A stretch of DNA of 64,000 bases from Trichobilharzia regenti (lineage: Eukaryota; Platyhelminthes; Trematoda; Strigeidida; Schistosomatidae). The stretch's first letter is position 1. Every line of letters begins with the position of its first letter. The translations under genes were made by a program, and so were the position numbers. Shown one piece after another: positions 11,725 through 21,636 of the stretch. The notes below the pieces were generated by a model. That model was not told the origin of the DNA and did no database searches. It was given only the letters and a program-made list of their open reading frames with translations. The stretch spans positions 64,232,887 to 64,296,886 of the forward strand of contig OX235262.1 in the NCBI GenBank assembly GCA_944472135.2. Reading direction: 5' to 3'.

Positions 11725-13060
11725 TTGTCACTACAACAATACGCTTTCTTAAGTAGAAGGTCGTGCATAACTTGCCAATTTGATTATTTTGACTACATTA
11801 CACAAAGCATTGATAATGGGCGTTCGATAACAGCATTGTTTTTCGACGTTAGCGAGGCCTTCGATAAAATCCCACATATCAGACTCCTAACAAAACTCCA
11901 ATCCTACGGAATAACCGGAAAACTTCTCAAATGGATAAGTTCTTTTCTCAGAGAAAGAGAGCAATTAGTCAAAATCAACCACCAGTTGTCTTCCTGAAAG
12001 CCGATAACGAGTGGTGTAATACAAGGTAGTGTTTTTGGCCCTATTCTGTTCCTCTTATTTATAAATGAATCAGTCACTGTAATCAAGTGTGGCAAGCCAT
12101 ACCTTTTTGAAGATGATTTCAAGATAGTATATGATTATGGGTACGGTGATATGAGCGTTGAAAGTAAGATCCAACAAGACTTAAACAATCTGGGTGATTA
12201 GAGCGGAAAATGGCGACTGACTTTCAACCCAGACAAGTTCGGTATAACCCACCTTGGACGCTGGAAACCGAGAATGTGCCTATATATGTACGGTAAGCTC
12301 CTCTCAAAACTGAACACAGTCACAGATCTCGGGATAACATACTCACATTTATCCATTTCCGATCATGCGAATTAGGTAGTGTCTGACTCCAAACGACTTA
12401 CTGGCTTTGTACTGCGTAACTCTCGCACTCCAGAAGCAAGATTAGCTATACATAGGACATGTATCCGTCCCAAACTTGAATATCGTGCCCTAATACATAG
12501 TAACTTAAGGTCTGCTGGCCACGAAAGTCAAAAGTATCCAGAGATTCCTCACGAAACGCACAATATTGTTTGATCAACAGGTAGAACATGTTAACATGTG
12601 TATGCGACTGAAATTGGAACCCTTATGGTTAAGGAGAGTGAAATGCAACCTACTTCTACTCTTCAAATTCATTGAAAACTCTATTTCTGTAACTCATTCA
12701 AAGAATAACAAATATCAGATCATATCGGCTGGGGATTCACGATTACCTTCTCAAGGTGACTACCTACAAAATAACCATTTGGGCGAACTTTCCACTATTA
12801 AGTGTTTCACTCTTTGGAGCCAACTACCACCTGAAAGTAGATGATGTGAAAACCCTGATGGATTCAAACAAAACCTAGAAAGACACACTAACATGTCCAC
12901 TTTGCTCGTCGAAATGACGAAAAGTGATGGTAGAATGGTAAATGAAAGTCAGTCCAGTCTTCGATGTAAACACTTACGTATACCTGGACTCTACTACTTA
13001 CGCAGTGAACGTTTAAATAATTTACGTATTTTTTATTCTCTACAATCCTGTGTGTTCTGC
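11725..13060 (+). pseudogene. CR1-like LINE RT remnant, copy 2
   Basis: Plus-strand pieces show 'FLSRRSCITCQFDY', motif A 'FFDVSEAFDKIPH', 'GVIQGSVFGPILF' (motif B), 'FEDDFKIVYDY' (motif C, altered), 'GKWRLTFNPDKF' and the C-terminal 'LWSQLPPES' block. It shares with copy 1 the two TAG codons after 'NNLGD' and before 'SDSKRL', and has further stops and shifts. The BEL element at 13113 begins just downstream. It is a dead 5'-truncated LINE. Confidence 0.85.
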
Positions 13061-13112
13061 GTAATCTTGTGTGTTAGTGTAACTCTAGAAACAATTATAT
13101 TAGCAAACACAC

Positions 13113-13473
13113 TGTCAGTCTCGTCTCATAAACCGTTAATGCCCAGCTCTCGCTACGCTCGGGCCCACGCTGTTCCTTTGAGTTTCAGAAACGCTTAGTA
13201 ATAACGGACGCAAAAACCAAAACACCGATCTGCTGCTTGTTATTTCTTTATTGTTACACCAACATATAAAAGGAATAAACGAACTAAGCAAACTAAGGTC
13301 TGAAAACTAATATTACAATAAATCATTGTTACTTCTGACGATGTTTCACTCTTCTTTATGAACAGCGACCGATGATACGATGACTGTCGTATTAATGCCT
13401 CCGCGAAAATTAAGGAAGTGGATTTTGAGCAAACAACCAAGAATCGATCGTTCAATCTTCAACTCCATTGACA
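13113..13473 (-). repeat. 3' LTR of BEL/Pao element
   Basis: A 361-bp repeat that pairs with 21270-21631; the differences include one A insertion in the partner and a few substitutions. The outer end abuts CACAC. On the minus strand it follows 'ccggggag', a plausible polypurine tract end. Confidence 0.85.
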
Positions 13474-14164
13474 CTCCCCGGCAAAAAACGGATCCAACCC
13501 TTTTTTCCTTCACGACCAATGCACGTTGACTTGGATGCCATTGCGAGAACCTGGGTCACACGGACAGAGCTGAAATGGAAAACAAACAGAAAAGCCAACA
13601 CACCACAAGCATACCCACAGTACAATCTCACACATTAATGACGACCTGCGCCTCCAGATAGAGACCTCCTCTTGACATCTTGCAACACAGTCTCCACTTA
13701 CTAGAATGACTCTTGCAGAATGCAAAGTGACCATGGCAGCACCTCACGATACTCCACGCACATCCTCTTATCTACTCATTACCAATTACCACTGAAATCG
13801 CTTGTCACTCATTCTGCCTCAGTTCTAATAGCGGTGACGCATGCGAGCCTCAGTCGTTTACACTCTTTCTCCCCGGCGTGTCGGACCGCAGCTAACATTT
13901 ATCTCCGTGTGCATTTCATTCTCAGCAATAGCCTCCCCGGCGTATACGACCCATCTGCTGTCTTTAACATCAATCAATTCATTCACGGATGTAGAAGAGT
14001 GGACACAACTTCGAAAGTAATCACGACGAAAATTTTAACAAAATTATGCAATAACAACGAGGTACGAAAACAACGAGTAAACACAATGAATTCAAATAAC
14101 ACCAATTGATATGACACACCACACGTATATACAAACAGTACACACAAACTCGCAGATCATGTCT

Positions 14165-14640
14165 TGATGGAATACCCTTGAAGAATTGCAGGACTTACAC
14201 CAGTACGCCTACAAACCTTCACAGGTTGACGATTGTAAGTTGTGGAATGTCCAGACACAAACAAGATTAACCAACAATTACATCAATTGGAACTCACACA
14301 ACTATTTAACACAAACATATGTACAATCAACACATCAAATGTTGTGGATTCTGACACGACAAACTACCCTTGAAGAACCGTAGGACTTACAGCAGTACGC
14401 CTACATTCCTTCTCAGGCTGATGATCCAAGTGGAAGTCGTCCGGACACAAACAGAATTACCAACAGCTAGATGACAGATGATATCAATTCAGTATATACA
14501 ATATGAACATATGTACAAGATCATACACCAAGCACATTGGACTGCTCATTGATGCGCTACCCTTTGAAGAACTGTAGGACTTACACCAGTACGCCTACAA
14601 CCCTTCTCAGGTTGACGCCCTAGGTTGGAAAATCGTCGCA
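14165..14640. repeat. Three ~190-bp tandem repeats in BEL element
   Basis: A 55-bp core including 'aggacttacaccagtacgcc' followed by 'tacaa.cctt.tcaggttgac' occurs three times, starting near 14173, 14364 and 14559, with spacings of about 191 and 195 bp. The intervening sequence is also partly repeated ('cacaaacatatgtaca' type). The array lies between the gag stop and the 3' LTR on the element's minus strand. Confidence 0.75.
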
Positions 14641-15237
14641 GAGTTCATTTGCTAACTTCCTTCTATCAGCTATATCCTCAAATCTGAACGGCAACACGCC
14701 CATGTCATTGTATCGTAGAATATAGATGACCAACAAACACACGACATATCTCATCAACCAAGTATAGAAACAGAGTAATTTACACCAAAGATAATAACAT
14801 TCAAATAGTAACTTGAAACTAGAAATGCCTTTATTCGTGCAAGTCAATTTAACAATAACTCTCTCGTTTACACTTGGCTTATCCACACGAAACTGACCAT
14901 TGATATTCGTCCCTTCAAACGAACTGATACTACCATAGTCATTGCACAAGATACTTGAGTTGATGGGTGTCTGTTTCATTGTGGATGACAGCACCAACGA
15001 TGACTGAGTGACACAAGGTGATGAACTTAGCGGTGGATCAGAAGCTGTTCTTGTTCGGATCTCAGATAGTTGTCCAACTGCAAGATTACCACCACTGCTG
15101 TCTTTCACTACTAGTTCGGGTTTACCACTATCATCTGATGATAGGTGGGCTACACGCTGATCAATTACACTGACTGTCTCACAAGTATGCACACCTTTTG
15201 GAACTGCATCTGCGTTCAATTCTACTTCACGTTGTAG
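14620..15237 (-). pseudogene. BEL/Pao gag, C-terminal part (separated)
   Basis: This open frame continues the gag at 19776-21125 in the same phase if the Gypsy insertion is ignored. It encodes a Ser/Thr-rich segment, then a hydrophobic stretch ('LLFECYYLWCKLLCFYTWL' and beyond) that could form one or two membrane helices, and a short polar tail ending at 14620. The frame appears to reach 15255 only because it reads from the ATG at the end of the Gypsy LTR. No enzyme domain is visible. The hydrophobic tail is unusual for a gag and could be an env-like relic or a frame-shifted reading of lost pol. Confidence 0.55.
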
Positions 15238-15589
15238 TGTAACAACAGAAGACAAGGGCTGGCAACAGATCGTTTTATTACGAAAATCAACACGTATTTA
15301 TATATATTTTATATGCATTAATAAGGCTTATGCAAGCAGAAAAAGGCAGTCTTCTGATTGGTTGTTTCTCGGAAGTTAAGCAGACAAACACAGTCTTATG
15401 ATTGGTTGTTTTCGATATTTCTCGGAAAGTAGAGCCATCTATCTGCGAATCATATTTGTCCACATTTAAGTTTGCTGTGATTGGTTGTTGAAACAGCCTT
15501 GTTCATATTTTCTCACGGCCCATATTAGTGACCTAGACATTAACGTAGATTAGTGCCAACCAATCGGCTAGCAGCCTGCTCTCACCACA
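15238..15589 (-). repeat. 3' LTR of Gypsy element
   Basis: On the minus strand it runs from 'tgtggtgaga' to 'tctgttgttaca'. It is preceded (15590-15605) by a purine-rich 'gacggggggacgag', which fits a polypurine tract priming plus-strand DNA synthesis. Confidence 0.93.
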
Positions 15590-18500
15590 CTCGTCCCCCC
15601 GTCAAATAGCTTCGTGCGCAGACGTTCCGACCTTCTGGGTGCTACATCCTCTAGTTGAGGATTGTTACTGACCGGCTTGTCCCACTGTACCCATCTTTGG
15701 AGCTGACTGGCGTTAACTCGTTTCTGTTTATCACCTCTTCGGATGGTATATACTTGACCCCGTCTTTTTGTGATTGTGTATGGTCCTTCCCACTTTGGAA
15801 GGAGTTTCCGTGAACCTAGCCCGCCTCCAACTGTATATCTCCTGTCTCTACACTTCACTTGGTCCCCGACTGCAAAGGTAATGCACTGCGTCCTTTCTTT
15901 CATCTGAGACTTCGTGACATCACTGCGCTGCTTCCGTATTACATTCTTGACTGCCTCTTTCCTCTCTGCTTTTAATTTCGTCGTACTCCACTTTTGGTGC
16001 ATGGGCCAGGTCTCATTGTGTACCGGTAATCGTGGTTTTCTACCATACATCAGTTGGAAGGGTGACTTCTTCGTTGTTTCCTGAGTGGTAGCCCGATGTG
16101 TTAGTAAAATCAGTGGAAGCTCCGTTTCCCAGTTCCCGCCCTTCGAGGCCAGCCACTCCTTCAGTGTACGGTTGTTTCTCTCCGTTAGGCCATTCGTTTG
16201 TGGATGGTATGGGGTCGTTCTGATCCTCTTGATGCCCAGCTGTTGCAAACGGGAAGTAAACTCTTCACTCTCGAAACAGGGACCTTGGTCTGTCAGTATT
16301 GTCTTCGGTACGCCGTGGTCTGCAACAATGTGTCTAACTACTGCATCTGTCACGGTTCTTGCACGTTGGTCTGGGATTGCTACGGCGTCTACCCATCGTG
16401 TCGCGTGTTCCGTCATCACCAAGAGGTACTGATTACCATTGGATGTCTGAGGAAATGGACCCATGACATCTACGGACCACAAGTCACCTATCGCGGTAAC
16501 TGGAATCGACTGAAGTGGTGGTCGTATATACCGGTCACCTTTCATCAGCTGGCACCGTGGACATCCAAGTACGTATCTTGCTACGTCTTCTCTCATACCT
16601 GGCCAGTACATACTTTGTCTTAGGAGGTCGGTCGTTCTGGCCACGCCTGTATGCGCTAGCTGGTGACATTCTTCTATCATGTCGTGGCGCGACGATTGAG
16701 GTATGACAGCCAGCCAGCTTCCGTCGTTCTCTCGCCAGGTCAGAGTCCCGTAGGCATTCACTCTGAGTCGATCCCTCTGTCTGAGTAGTGTGGTTAGCTC
16801 CTTACTCGCCGTAGTTTGATCCACTTCTATTCCGTTGGTGATCACCTGTATTACTGTATTCAGCGTATCGTCCAACCTCTGCCTACGTGCAAGTCTTAGT
16901 GGGTCTTGTTCTACTGCATGCACTCCGTAAGCGACCTCGGGCAACTCAGACTCATCTTCTGGTCTCGATAACAAATCTGCCAAGACATTTTCACTTCCAG
17001 GAACGTGTGAGATCGTAAAATCGTACTCCTGAAGACGCAACATCCACCGTGACAACTTCCCCCGTGGGTCTCTCGCTGTCTTCAAAAATTGTAGCGGCTT
17101 ATGATCAGTTTCGATGTGGAACCGCCGGCCGAGTAAATAAGGTCTCCATTTGTCGACTGCCCATACCATTGCTAAACATTCTTTCTCTATCGTTGAATAC
17201 TTTCTCTCTGTGAGGGTCAAAACCCTACTGGCATACTCAACGATTCCCTCGTCCTGTCTTAGGACCGCACCTATAGCGTAGTCACTGGCATCTGTGCACA
17301 CTGTGAACTGTCTTCCTGGCACAGGTAGTTTTAGCGTCATTTGTTGGTGGTCGAGCAGCTGTTTAATTCTGTCGAATGTCCTCTGCGATTCTTCCGACCA
17401 AACAAACTTTGGCTCACCTAGTAGCCTGTATAGAGGGGCTGCTATCTCATTGAAGTTCTTCACGAAGCGACTATAAAACGCTGCTCTACCCAAGAATTGT
17501 CTCAGTTTTCTCTTTGAATTCGGGGCTGGAATCGTTTTAATCGTCAAAATTTTCTCCGGCAGTGGTTTAATCTCACCATTTCCCACTTTATGTCCCAACA
17601 GAGTAACATTCTTTTTGGCTATCTGAGACTTGGTTTTGTTGACGCGTAGTCCAAACTCTTCGATGCGTCGCAGCACGGCTTCTACATGGTTGACGTGATC
17701 GTTTTCGTTTTGACTGTATATGACGAGATCATCACCATAAACCTCCACGTTTTTCAAGTTCCTAAGTAATAGCTTCATCAGTCGTCTGAACGTAAACGGT
17801 GCACCTGCTAGTCCAAACGGCATGCGTTTAAATCGATATTGTGTCTGACCCACGATGAAAGCCGTCTTATCTCTATCACCTTGTTTTATCGGTATCTGCC
17901 AGTATCCTGAGCGAAGATCGAGAACCGAAAACACATTCGCACCTTGTAGGCGATCTAAAGTTTCTACCACTGTTGGCATGGCACACGGTCTTAACTCTGT
18001 CATACTGTTTAACTGTCGAAAATCAACACAGAATCTATACTTCCCATTCGCTTTTTTTACTAACAGCACTGGAGAGTTGTACGGGCTATCAGCTTCCTCA
18101 ATAATGTCATCTTTTAACATCTCTTGCACTTGTCGCTCCACTTCGCCTTCCAGATGACATGGAACTCTTCGCGTTAAAAATGACCTTACTTTCGGATCAC
18201 TTAACGGAATTTCATGATTCACCTTATCGCAATAACCGTATGGGTCGCCATCTCCAGTGAACAGATGATCGTATTTATTAATTAACTCTGTCACATTGTG
18301 TACCGTCGACAGCTTAATCGCTGCTATCTCGCTGGTCTCATACATGTTGATATGCCCGTATTTCGTGATCACCACGTTCGCTTGCGTGTCGATTATTGCA
18401 CCAATCTCACGCAGAAAATCCGCTCCTAATATCGTTCGCTGTAGTTCGGGTACAACAATGAAAGGAAACGTCACCTCGCAGCCACCAACAACGACCGTAC

Positions 18501-19449
18501 AGTTCGATCTACCCGTGATACGCAACACATACCCGCCTACTGTTTGTACTGTCAATGAACACGGACTAACACTCTTACATAAATTCTTATCTATTAACGA
18601 CACGGCCGCCCCTGTATCTATCAAACATACTACTTCTCGATCATTCACTCGCAACTTCGAATACAGAGCCCCTTTCTCAATAGCCCCCACTAAATCTAGG
18701 TTCATACGAAAGAAAGAACAAGCATTATACCGTCTGAAATTTTTTCTTTTTCGCCTTTCTGGGCAGTATCTTCTCCAGTGTCCCGGCTTACCGCATTCAA
18801 AACACCGGTCTTTTCTATCAGCCAACTTTAACGCCGCCACTTCCCGCTGCAATGCTTCAATTTTCTGCTCATATTCGTTTGGTTTTGGTTGGTCTATAGC
18901 GGCTACCGTTGTGCTCAGCAGCTGTCTGGTCACCTTCGCCAGCTCACTAATATCCATCGGCTGCGTTGCGTTAACCAGTTGTAATCGCTGAGAAATGTGG
19001 TCTGGGACACTCTCGATGAATTGGGAAGACAGTAACTGCGCTTCTGATTCTTCATCTAAAGTGGGAAGCGCGCGTCGAAGTAGATTAGTCAGTTTCACCG
19101 CCAACACTAGCGGGTCTCCATCAGGTCCAAGCTTCATTGACCGGAACTGCTGCATTGCTAGCTGTCTGTCTGTTTCGCTGTCAAACTCGGACACTAGTCG
19201 TTCAACCAATTTCTTCCAAGACGCTGTGCCATTTGACCTGTCTACGCTGTCATATGCAGCCTTCGCTCGGCCTCTCAACAGCGTCCCCAGGACAACTGCC
19301 TTCGCCGCCTGCTCCTTGACACCCACCAGCTCAGCAACGGCCTCGAAGTCACGTAAGAAGCTCCGTATGTCTCCTTCTTCAAACGCAGCTGGCCACGGGA
19401 TCTTCATCTTTTTGGAGGCAGCGACACCAAATGTAACAACAGAAGACAA
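15568..19449 (-). CDS. Gypsy gag-pol polyprotein, intact 1293 codons
   Basis: The single fused frame encodes, in order: a gag capsid-like region (about residues 10-190); a CCHC zinc knuckle (C216-C229); an aspartic protease with DTG at 278-280; reverse transcriptase with 'FSVLDLRSGYWQIP' near 506-520 and YGDD at 571-574; RNase H with 'CTDASDYAIGAVL' near 718-730 and 'TDHKPLQ' near 781; and integrase with an HHCC finger (H929, H933, C963, C966) and D994, D1054, E1090 in DD35E spacing. There are no stops. The first ATG lies inside the 5' LTR, so residues 1-6 are LTR-encoded and the reading frame runs through the primer-binding region. The last residues overlap the 3' LTR. It acts in reverse transcription and integration of its own RNA and appears potentially functional. 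Confidence 0.95.
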   Translation of the reverse strand: MSSVVTFGVAASKKMKIPWPAAFEEGDIRSFLRDFEAVAELVGVKEQAAKAVVLGTLLRGRAKAAYDSVDRSNGTASWKKLVERLVSEFDSETDRQLAMQQFRSMKLGPDGDPLVLAVKLTNLLRRALPTLDEESEAQLLSSQFIESVPDHISQRLQLVNATQPMDISELAKVTRQLLSTTVAAIDQPKPNEYEQKIEALQREVAALKLADRKDRCFECGKPGHWRRYCPERRKRKNFRRYNACSFFRMNLDLVGAIEKGALYSKLRVNDREVVCLIDTGAAVSLIDKNLCKSVSPCSLTVQTVGGYVLRITGRSNCTVVVGGCEVTFPFIVVPELQRTILGADFLREIGAIIDTQANVVITKYGHINMYETSEIAAIKLSTVHNVTELINKYDHLFTGDGDPYGYCDKVNHEIPLSDPKVRSFLTRRVPCHLEGEVERQVQEMLKDDIIEEADSPYNSPVLLVKKANGKYRFCVDFRQLNSMTELRPCAMPTVVETLDRLQGANVFSVLDLRSGYWQIPIKQGDRDKTAFIVGQTQYRFKRMPFGLAGAPFTFRRLMKLLLRNLKNVEVYGDDLVIYSQNENDHVNHVEAVLRRIEEFGLRVNKTKSQIAKKNVTLLGHKVGNGEIKPLPEKILTIKTIPAPNSKRKLRQFLGRAAFYSRFVKNFNEIAAPLYRLLGEPKFVWSEESQRTFDRIKQLLDHQQMTLKLPVPGRQFTVCTDASDYAIGAVLRQDEGIVEYASRVLTLTERKYSTIEKECLAMVWAVDKWRPYLLGRRFHIETDHKPLQFLKTARDPRGKLSRWMLRLQEYDFTISHVPGSENVLADLLSRPEDESELPEVAYGVHAVEQDPLRLARRQRLDDTLNTVIQVITNGIEVDQTTASKELTTLLRQRDRLRVNAYGTLTWRENDGSWLAVIPQSSRHDMIEECHQLAHTGVARTTDLLRQSMYWPGMREDVARYVLGCPRCQLMKGDRYIRPPLQSIPVTAIGDLWSVDVMGPFPQTSNGNQYLLVMTEHATRWVDAVAIPDQRARTVTDAVVRHIVADHGVPKTILTDQGPCFESEEFTSRLQQLGIKRIRTTPYHPQTNGLTERNNRTLKEWLASKGGNWETELPLILLTHRATTQETTKKSPFQLMYGRKPRLPVHNETWPMHQKWSTTKLKAERKEAVKNVIRKQRSDVTKSQMKERTQCITFAVGDQVKCRDRRYTVGGGLGSRKLLPKWEGPYTITKRRGQVYTIRRGDKQKRVNASQLQRWVQWDKPVSNNPQLEDVAPRRSERLRTKLFDGGTSVVRAGC
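19414..19431 (-). promoter_or_regulatory. Candidate primer-binding site of Gypsy element
   Basis: Two bases after the 5' LTR end the minus strand reads 'tggtgtcgctgcctcc', beginning with TGG as expected for a site complementary to a tRNA 3' CCA end. The site lies within the gag coding frame. The priming tRNA is not identified. Confidence 0.55.
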
Positions 19450-19783
19450 GGGCTGGCAACAGATCGTTTTATTACGAAAATCAACACGTATTTATATATA
19501 TTTTATATGCATTAATAAGGCTTATGCAAGCAGAAAAAGGCAGTCTTCTGATTGGTTGTTTCTCGGAAGTTAAGCAGACAAACACAGTCTTATGATTGGT
19601 TGTTTTCGATATTTCTCGGAAAGTAGAGCCATCTATCTGCGAATCATATTTGTCCACATTTAAGTTTGCTGTGATTGGTTGTTGAAACAGCCTTGTTCAT
19701 ATTTTCTCACGGCCCATATTAGTGACCTAGACATTAACGTAGATTAGTGTCAACCAATCGGCTAGCAGTCTGCTCTCACCACA
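19432..19783 (-). repeat. 5' LTR of Gypsy element
   Basis: The 352-bp partner of 15238-15589. It contains A/T-rich promoter-like sequence (around 19490-19510) and ends with the first codons of gag-pol (19432-19449). GTAG of the target duplication follows directly at 19784. Confidence 0.93.
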
Positions 19784-19787
19784 GTAG

Positions 19788-21125
19788 TTGTACAGAACCT
19801 TTATTTAACTTAGCAGTAGTAGGCATATCCCTCATTTCATCATGATCAACCAAAGACAACTGTGAAGTATCATGATCATTATCACGAATATTCACTTTAC
19901 CGTCAACTTCATCATTTTCAAACTCTTTAATAACAGAAGTAGACAATTTTGGTTCCTCCTCGCAAATCATAAAAGGTTTTATAACTTCACTCTGACTAGT
20001 AATACCTTGTAAACTTTTGGAGTCAGAACTGCACTCTGAAGCAGTAACTCTATTCTGTGACACTCTATTCAACAATGGCTTACCAGTTGCAACTACAGAC
20101 TTCTTCACCGCACCGTTATCGTCACACAATTCGGAGTCAGGCCCGGAGTTTACATTTAGCTTATCACTGAACTTGCTCACTGGTTCACAGCTCACCTTTG
20201 TATGCACCTCTTGCAAACGAGTACAACACAACCGTGTTTGTCTTGCATCTTGCAACTTATCTGTTGAGGATGTACTACGAAAGCTGTTACACTCACTAGA
20301 TCTATATGCATTACTAGACATCATCGAGCCTTCTCGATATCCACCTCTCTGAAGCTTATTCGTCATCAATGAGTGCGTTTTACCCTCAGACTGCTCTATT
20401 CTATGGGTGAGATGTAATAGACTGGCGAACTTGCTCATAGATTGATTGACACTAGTATTTACCAGTTTCAGGATATCATCAAACTTTGGCTCGATACCCT
20501 CATCCTCCATACGGGAGCTCATAAAAAAAAACTTCCCTTGCAGTCGAGTAGGTAGACGTCTTGCTATTACTTCTAGTATAAAACTCGAGTTGAGGTCACT
20601 CATTCGATTCATCGAAATCATTCCATTCTTGTAAATTAGCAAATTATCTAAAAACTCAGTGAGTGCCTGGGAGTCATCCTGTAATTGACCACCATTACCC
20701 TTAACAGCGTCGAATAATTTCCCTGCAATCATCGAAGGTCTTCCAAACCTTTGACGTAATATGCTCAGAGCCTCGTAGTAGCCCTCTTTTGGCTTCATAA
20801 ACGTACAGCACTGTATAGCTCTTGCAGCATCTCCAGTGCAATATCTCATCAAATACATTAACTTCAATTCATCATTTAATAGAAAACTACTCAGCATGAT
20901 CTCAAACTCCTTTACAAATTGTAAATAATCAGCCGGGTTTCCATCAAAACACCGTGGTTCTAATTTAGGGAGTTTGATGTTCCTATTATCCCTGAACGGC
21001 GAAACAGTAACATCAACCATGTCATGCTTAACATCATACACATCGTTACAATTAACAGACAAGTCACCATGACTTACTTTCCTGTTTGCATCCAAGACAC
21101 TCTGTCCCTTCTTTGACCCAGGCAT
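19788..21125 (-). pseudogene. BEL/Pao gag, N-terminal part (DUF1759-like)
   Basis: The open frame starts at 21125, about 145 bases inside the 5' LTR. After an acidic lead, residues about 50-200 carry DUF1759-type features: 'KLPKLEPRCFDGNPADYLQF', then 'LMYLMRYCTGDAARAI', then 'YYEALSILRQRFGRPSMI', the signature of BEL/Pao gag. The remainder is polar and low in recognisable motifs. The Gypsy insertion truncates it near residue 445, where it runs a few codons into that LTR and stops at 19776. Without the insertion the frame would continue into 14620-15237. Confidence 0.85.
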
Positions 21126-21269
21126 TGTTGAACTTGACCCAATTCCAAAAAAGTTCCAGATATTGCTTGTTCAAAGAGGACTTGACCGGCACCAGGAAAA
21201 ATGAACGGCGACTATCCAAACTTTCACCAACTGTTTCAATCCGCCAGATCTGTTTCCATCGTCAGAAAC

Positions 21270-21631
21270 TGTCAGCAAAGTCTCATAAACCGTTAATGCC
21301 CAGCTCTCGCTACGCTCGGGCCCACGCTGTTCCTTTGAGATTTCAGAAACGCTTAGTTATAACGGACGCAAAAACCAAAACACCGATCTGCTGCTTGTTA
21401 TTTCTTTATTGTTACACCAACATATAAAAGGAATAAACGAACTAAGCAAACTAAGGTCTGAAAACTAATATTACAATAAATCATTGTTACTTCTGACGAT
21501 GTTTCACTCTTCTTTCTGAACAGCGACCGATGATACGATGACTGTCGTATTGATGCCTCCGCGAAAATTAAGGAAGTGGATTTTGAGCAAACAACCAAGA
21601 ATCGATCGTTCAATCTTCAACTCCATTGACA
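21270..21631 (-). repeat. 5' LTR of BEL/Pao element
   Basis: The 362-bp partner of 13113-13473, followed by CACAC (21632-21636). A primer-binding site should lie just below 21270 on this strand. 'tggaaacagatc' at about ten bases' distance is the nearest TGG, and I do not assign it. Confidence 0.85.
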
Positions 21632-21636
21632 CACAC

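Larger units (their letters stand above)
15238..19783 (-). mobile_element. Full-length Gypsy/Ty3 LTR retrotransposon, young
   Basis: The 4546-bp element has identical-length 352-bp LTRs and a 4-bp GTAG target duplication (15234-15237, 19784-19787). The LTRs differ at about two positions, one near 15557/19750 and one near 15575/19769, which implies recent insertion. One uninterrupted gag-pol frame fills the interior. It lies inside the gag frame of a BEL/Pao element on the same strand. An older solo relative is at 41033-41362. I did not assign a clade; the canonical CX2CX4HX4C knuckle argues against the CsRn1 group with its altered knuckle. Confidence 0.95.
13113..21631 (-). mobile_element. 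BEL/Pao LTR retrotransposon, gag-only, nested host
   Basis: The LTRs at 13113-13473 and 21270-21631 share 'tgtcag...ttgaca' ends, and the 5-bp duplication CACAC flanks the whole element (13108-13112, 21632-21636). Removing the Gypsy insertion and one 4-bp repeat leaves about 3.97 kb, short for an autonomous BEL element. It encodes a gag with DUF1759-type features (19776-21125 continuing at 14620-15237), but I find no protease, RT, RNase H or integrase, so it is probably an internally deleted, non-autonomous copy. A purine stretch next to the left LTR is a candidate polypurine tract. Confidence 0.85.

Noticed and set aside
14165..14640. CRISPR-like array
   Set aside because: The units are about 190 bp with similar, not unique, spacers, within a eukaryotic LTR element. 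They are ordinary tandem repeats.
14620..15255. Independent gene beginning MSSVVT
   Set aside because: The first residues come from the Gypsy LTR end; the frame is the displaced C-terminal part of the BEL gag.
16085..16706. Plus-strand frames up to 141 codons across the Gypsy element
   Set aside because: They are antisense shadows of the intact gag-pol frame. The same applies to plus-strand frames at 17294-19573 and 20017-20634.
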